Source of the DNA: JACOMS01 sp964352785
GTDB lineage: Bacteria > Pseudomonadota > Alphaproteobacteria > Caulobacterales > Maricaulaceae
Direction of reading: 5' to 3'
Length of the DNA stretch: 64,000 nucleotides
Assembly (NCBI GenBank): GCA_964352785.1
Contig: CAYGTI010000010.1
Span: 46,296-110,295, forward strand
A model generated the notes under the pieces. The model was not told where the DNA came from. It worked only from the letters and a program-made list of their open reading frames with translations, and did no database searches. Of this stretch, positions 61,728 to 64,000 are shown in pieces; positions within the stretch are counted from its first letter, which is position 1, and every line of letters begins with the position of its first letter. The position numbers and the translations under genes are program-made.

Positions 61728-62423
61728 TTATCCAGCAATATCTGCTGAATCAATTCTTACGCCGGGGCCCATTGTAGAGCTTAGCGTGATACGGCGAACA
61801 AATACGCCTTTAGCGCCGGAAGGGCGTGCTTTTTGAATAGCGGTTAAAAAAGCACCGACATTTTCGGCCAATTTATCTTCTGTAAAGCTGGATTTACCCA
61901 CACCTGCGTGAATAATTCCGGCTTTTTCAACGCGAAATTCGACTGCGCCGCCTTTGGCATCTTGAACCGCTTTGGCGACATCCATTGTGACTGTACCTAC
62001 TTTTGGGTTCGGCATCATGCCTTTAGGGCCAAGCACTTTACCCAATCGTCCGACAAGCGGCATCATATCCGGTGTTGCGATGACGCGCTCAAACGGCATA
62101 TCACCGGCTTGAATTTGCTCCATCAGGTCTTCTGCGCCGACGACCTCAGCGCCAGCCGCGCGGGCTTCATCAGCCTTTGCGTCTTTTGCGAAAACAGCAA
62201 CACGCACAGAACGGCCCGTGCCGTTTGGCAGATTACAGACGCCGCGAACCATTTGGTCAGCGTGGCGCGGGTCAACACCCAGATTGATGGCGACTTCGAT
62301 CGTTTCGTCAAATTTCGCTGTGGCGTTACTTTTGACGATTTTTACGGCGTCAGCAATGCTGTGATCGGTTTCGCGATCATAGGTTGCGCGCGCAGCTTTT
62401 GTTCTTTTTGCTAATTTTGCCAT
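61728..62423 (-). CDS. rplA: 50S ribosomal protein L1
   Basis: The 231-residue protein has the L1 signature: MAKLAKRTKAARATYD start, AINLGVDPRHADQMVRG, VLGPKGMMPNPKVGTVT and KGVFVRRITLSSTMGPGVRI. ATG 62423 is 4 bases after rplK; a longer frame to 62498 overlaps rplK and is rejected. L1 binds 23S rRNA and represses the rplKA transcript in other bacteria. Confidence 0.97.
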   Translation of the reverse strand: MAKLAKRTKAARATYDRETDHSIADAVKIVKSNATAKFDETIEVAINLGVDPRHADQMVRGVCNLPNGTGRSVRVAVFAKDAKADEARAAGAEVVGAEDLMEQIQAGDMPFERVIATPDMMPLVGRLGKVLGPKGMMPNPKVGTVTMDVAKAVQDAKGGAVEFRVEKAGIIHAGVGKSSFTEDKLAENVGAFLTAIQKARPSGAKGVFVRRITLSSTMGPGVRIDSADIAG

Positions 62424-62427
62424 GATC

Positions 62428-62856
62428 CTACTCCGTAACCTCATAACCCATTGAACGCGCGGAGCCTTCAATGATTTTAGTTGCCTGATCCAGATCATTC
62501 GCGGAGAGATCCTCGAGTTTGATCTCGGCGATTTCGCGGCACTGAGCGGCAGTTACGCTACCGCCAACTTCGCGGCCAGGATGGTTAGAGCCGGATTTTT
62601 TACCCGCCATTTTCTTCAGGTAATAAGACGCCGGGGGTGTCTTGGTGACGAATGTGAAGGATTTATCCGCATAAACAGTGATAACAGTCGGTACAGGAAC
62701 ACTGCGCTCCATACCTTCTGTTTTCGCGTTAAATGCTTTTGCAAATTCCATAATGTTTACACCGCGCTGACCTAATGCAGGCCCGAGAGGTGGTGACGGG
62801 TTAGCAGCGCCCGCCGGGACCATGAGCTTGATGTAGCCCTCAATCTTCTTTGCCAT
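62428..62856 (-). CDS. rplK: 50S ribosomal protein L11
   Basis: The 142-residue protein has KIEGYIKLMVPAGAANPSPP with the Pro-rich thiostrepton-region helix, GPALGQRGVNIMEFAKAFNA, and the C-terminal RNA-binding domain (TAAQCREIAEIKLEDLSAND). AAGGAGTGG is the ribosome site. A 124-base gap to nusG contains dyads. Confidence 0.97.
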   Translation of the reverse strand: MAKKIEGYIKLMVPAGAANPSPPLGPALGQRGVNIMEFAKAFNAKTEGMERSVPVPTVITVYADKSFTFVTKTPPASYYLKKMAGKKSGSNHPGREVGGSVTAAQCREIAEIKLEDLSANDLDQATKIIEGSARSMGYEVTE

Positions 62857-62980
62857 TTTCCACTCCTTGTGAGCTATTGCTCGTGTGGGTTTCAGCTACG
62901 CCCTATGCGCAGCCAATGTGGTGTTCGTGGTCGGGCAGGGCGTGGACTTCGCGCCGTGCCTCCCACAAACAATTTATATA

Positions 62981-63514
62981 CTAGGTCTGTTTTTCGACCT
63001 GCGTATATTCTAGTTCGACCGGGGTGCCCCGGCCAAAAATATTAATGAGCACTTTGAGGCGCTCTTGTTCTTCGTCGACGCTCTCAACCGTGCCGTTAAA
63101 CGACTGGAAGTGACCATCGATAACTTTGATCGTCTCGCCAATGTCAAATTTGATCATAGAGCGAGGACTATCCACACCTTCAGCGATCTTGCCTACAATC
63201 CGCGCGACTTCGGCTTCGGAGACAGGCATGGGCTTATTGGCAGAGCCTAAAAACCCTGTGACTTTTGGCGTGTCTTTCACAAGGTGATAGGCTGCATCTG
63301 TTAGATCCATTTTGACAAGGACATAACCGGGGAAAAATTTACGTTCACTTTCGACCTTACGGCCTTTGCGAACTTCGATGATTTGCTCTGTTGGGACGAG
63401 AATTTCCTCAAAGAGATGAGCCAAACCCTTCTCAGCGGCTTCGCGCTCAAGACTTTCTTTCACGCGCTTCTCAAAGTTTGAGTAGGCCTGAACAATATAC
63501 CACTTAGCTGCCAT
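62981..63514 (-). CDS. nusG: Transcription termination/antitermination protein NusG
   Basis: The 177-residue protein has the NGN domain (WYIVQAYSNFEKRVKESLER, FFPGYVLVKMDLTDAAYHLV) and the C-terminal KOW domain (FDIGETIKVIDGHFQSFNGTV). It binds RNA polymerase and couples it to Rho or the ribosome. Its ATG overlaps the secE stop (TAATG). Confidence 0.97.
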   Translation of the reverse strand: MAAKWYIVQAYSNFEKRVKESLEREAAEKGLAHLFEEILVPTEQIIEVRKGRKVESERKFFPGYVLVKMDLTDAAYHLVKDTPKVTGFLGSANKPMPVSEAEVARIVGKIAEGVDSPRSMIKFDIGETIKVIDGHFQSFNGTVESVDEEQERLKVLINIFGRGTPVELEYTQVEKQT

Positions 63515-63753
63515 TAGCTTCCGCCTCCGAAACTGAGTACAAATTGAATGATCATCCCGACAATCCAGTCGACGACAAAAAAGAATGCGCCCATAATGAT
63601 GACCATGACCATGACGAGTATCGTGGTGGTAATAGTCTCACGCGATGTCGGCCAGACAACCTTGCGGCCTTCTTGACGGACTTGACCCAGATACTTAACC
63701 GGGCTGACTTTGTCTTTTTTCGCGGGCCCGGAAGCCTGTTTGGGTTCAGCCAT
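63514..63753 (-). CDS. secE: Preprotein translocase subunit SecE
   Basis: The 79-residue protein has the SecE amphipathic helix (SPVKYLGQVRQEGRKVVWPTSRET, split here) and one membrane segment (about 45-66). It stabilises SecY in the inner membrane. AAAGAG precedes the ATG. It is the first gene after tRNA-Trp and is coupled to nusG. Confidence 0.95.
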   Translation of the reverse strand: MAEPKQASGPAKKDKVSPVKYLGQVRQEGRKVVWPTSRETITTTILVMVMVIIMGAFFFVVDWIVGMIIQFVLSFGGGS

Positions 63754-63824
63754 TCTCTTTAATACTCCAAAACGCGGACGAGATTTTCATCCCATTGTCC
63801 GCGTTGTTTCTGTTGGGCCTTTCG

Positions 63825-63900
63825 TGGCAGGGGCGGAGGGACTCGAACCCACGACCCTCGGTTTTGGAGACCGATGCTCTACCAACTGAGCTACACCCCT
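63825..63900 (-). tRNA. tRNA-Trp (anticodon CCA)
   Basis: A 76-nt cloverleaf: acceptor AGGGGTG/CGCCCCT, D-arm with GCTCAGTTGGTAGAGC, anticodon loop CTCCAAA with CCA at plus-strand 63865-63867 (read on minus), T-loop GGTTCGAGTCC, and encoded CCA at 63825-63827. It lies between tuf and secE, the usual place in proteobacteria. Confidence 0.97.
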
Positions 63901-63948
63901 AAAGCCGTTCAGGCGGCGGGCTAAAATTCAGCCCGCTATGATTTCTTC

Positions 63949-64000
63949 CTACTCAATAATTTTAGCGACGACGCCGGCGCCGACGGTGCGTCCACCCTCG
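63949..64000 (-). CDS. tuf: Elongation factor Tu, C-terminal end only
   Basis: The last 16 codons read EGGRTVGAGVVAKIIE and then a stop at 63949-63951, the universal EF-Tu C-terminus. The rest is outside the window. A 7-bp GCGGGCT/AGCCCGC hairpin (63916-63922, 63930-63936) lies between it and tRNA-Trp; it lacks a T-run and may be a processing site. Confidence 0.95.
   Translation of the reverse strand, partial: EGGRTVGAGVVAKIIE

Noticed and set aside
1..64000. Mobile elements, prophage, CRISPR or defence island
   Set aside because: No transposase, integrase, repeat-spacer array or phage gene was seen. The single HNH protein sits with a DNA repair gene, not with defence genes.

Overview
The window looks like a marine alphaproteobacterium, most likely of the Maricaulales/Hyphomonadaceae type. 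The evidence is the conserved tuf - tRNA-Trp - secE - nusG - rplKAJL - rpoBC block, the pairs lgt-midA and ubiK-ybjN-proC, an MprF-type lysyl-phosphatidylglycerol synthase with a VirJ/AcvB homologue, and many acyl-CoA enzymes at moderate GC. The genus cannot be fixed from the sequence alone. No insertion sequence, prophage, CRISPR array or rRNA operon was seen.

Positions 1-18.3 kb hold a dense acyl-CoA catabolic region. It starts with the 3' part of a TesB-type thioesterase and a divergent trio (methyltransferase, small coiled-coil protein, alpha/beta hydrolase with His in the nucleophile position). A long plus-strand run follows, with stop/start overlaps at most joints: HapK-like protein, SDR, PuuE-like deacetylase, CitE-like lyase, MaoC hydratase, acyl-CoA dehydrogenase, two CaiB/BaiF CoA-transferases, a carboxymuconolactone decarboxylase-like protein, a VOC-fold lipoprotein, two MmgE/PrpD proteins, a PaaK-like CoA ligase and an amidase. 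A crotonase lies on the other strand. The set reads as one undescribed pathway: activate, oxidise, hydrate and cleave an acyl-CoA. Its core (CitE, MaoC, acyl-CoA dehydrogenase) resembles itaconate/citramalyl-CoA dissimilation modules. No transporter or regulator for it is in the window.

Positions 18.3-34.7 kb are mixed: an orphan ExbD, argH, a TlpA-like thioredoxin, an atypical SDR, a 3-methyladenine glycosylase homologue, an HNH protein, a glycine-zipper lipoprotein, the glmS-galU-AGE epimerase amino-sugar/sugar-nucleotide run, a sterol-desaturase-family hydroxylase, and a five-gene minus-strand operon (FATP-type acyl-CoA synthetase, DUF924, DJ-1/PfpI, HSL-type hydrolase, GST). Positions 35-42 kb hold an Old Yellow Enzyme and an envelope-lipid group (VirJ-like protein, retropepsin-like protein, Aas-like AMP ligase, MprF). 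Positions 42-46.6 kb hold DUF1993, an alcohol dehydrogenase behind a membrane-protein/XRE pair with an operator-like promoter, then midA and lgt.

Positions 46.7-52 kb hold ubiK, ybjN, proC, a thioredoxin-like lipoprotein, aqpZ and a renal-dipeptidase-family lipoprotein. Between the thioredoxin gene and aqpZ lies the most striking non-coding signal. It has two related palindromes, a near-perfect sigma-54 promoter, about 110 nt able to fold into a strong hairpin, and a textbook intrinsic terminator with a UUCG loop. This is a strong candidate for a sigma-54-dependent small RNA.

Positions 52-64 kb carry the rpoC-rpoB-rplL-rplJ-rplA-rplK-nusG-secE block on the minus strand, tRNA-Trp(CCA), and the 3' end of tuf at the right edge.
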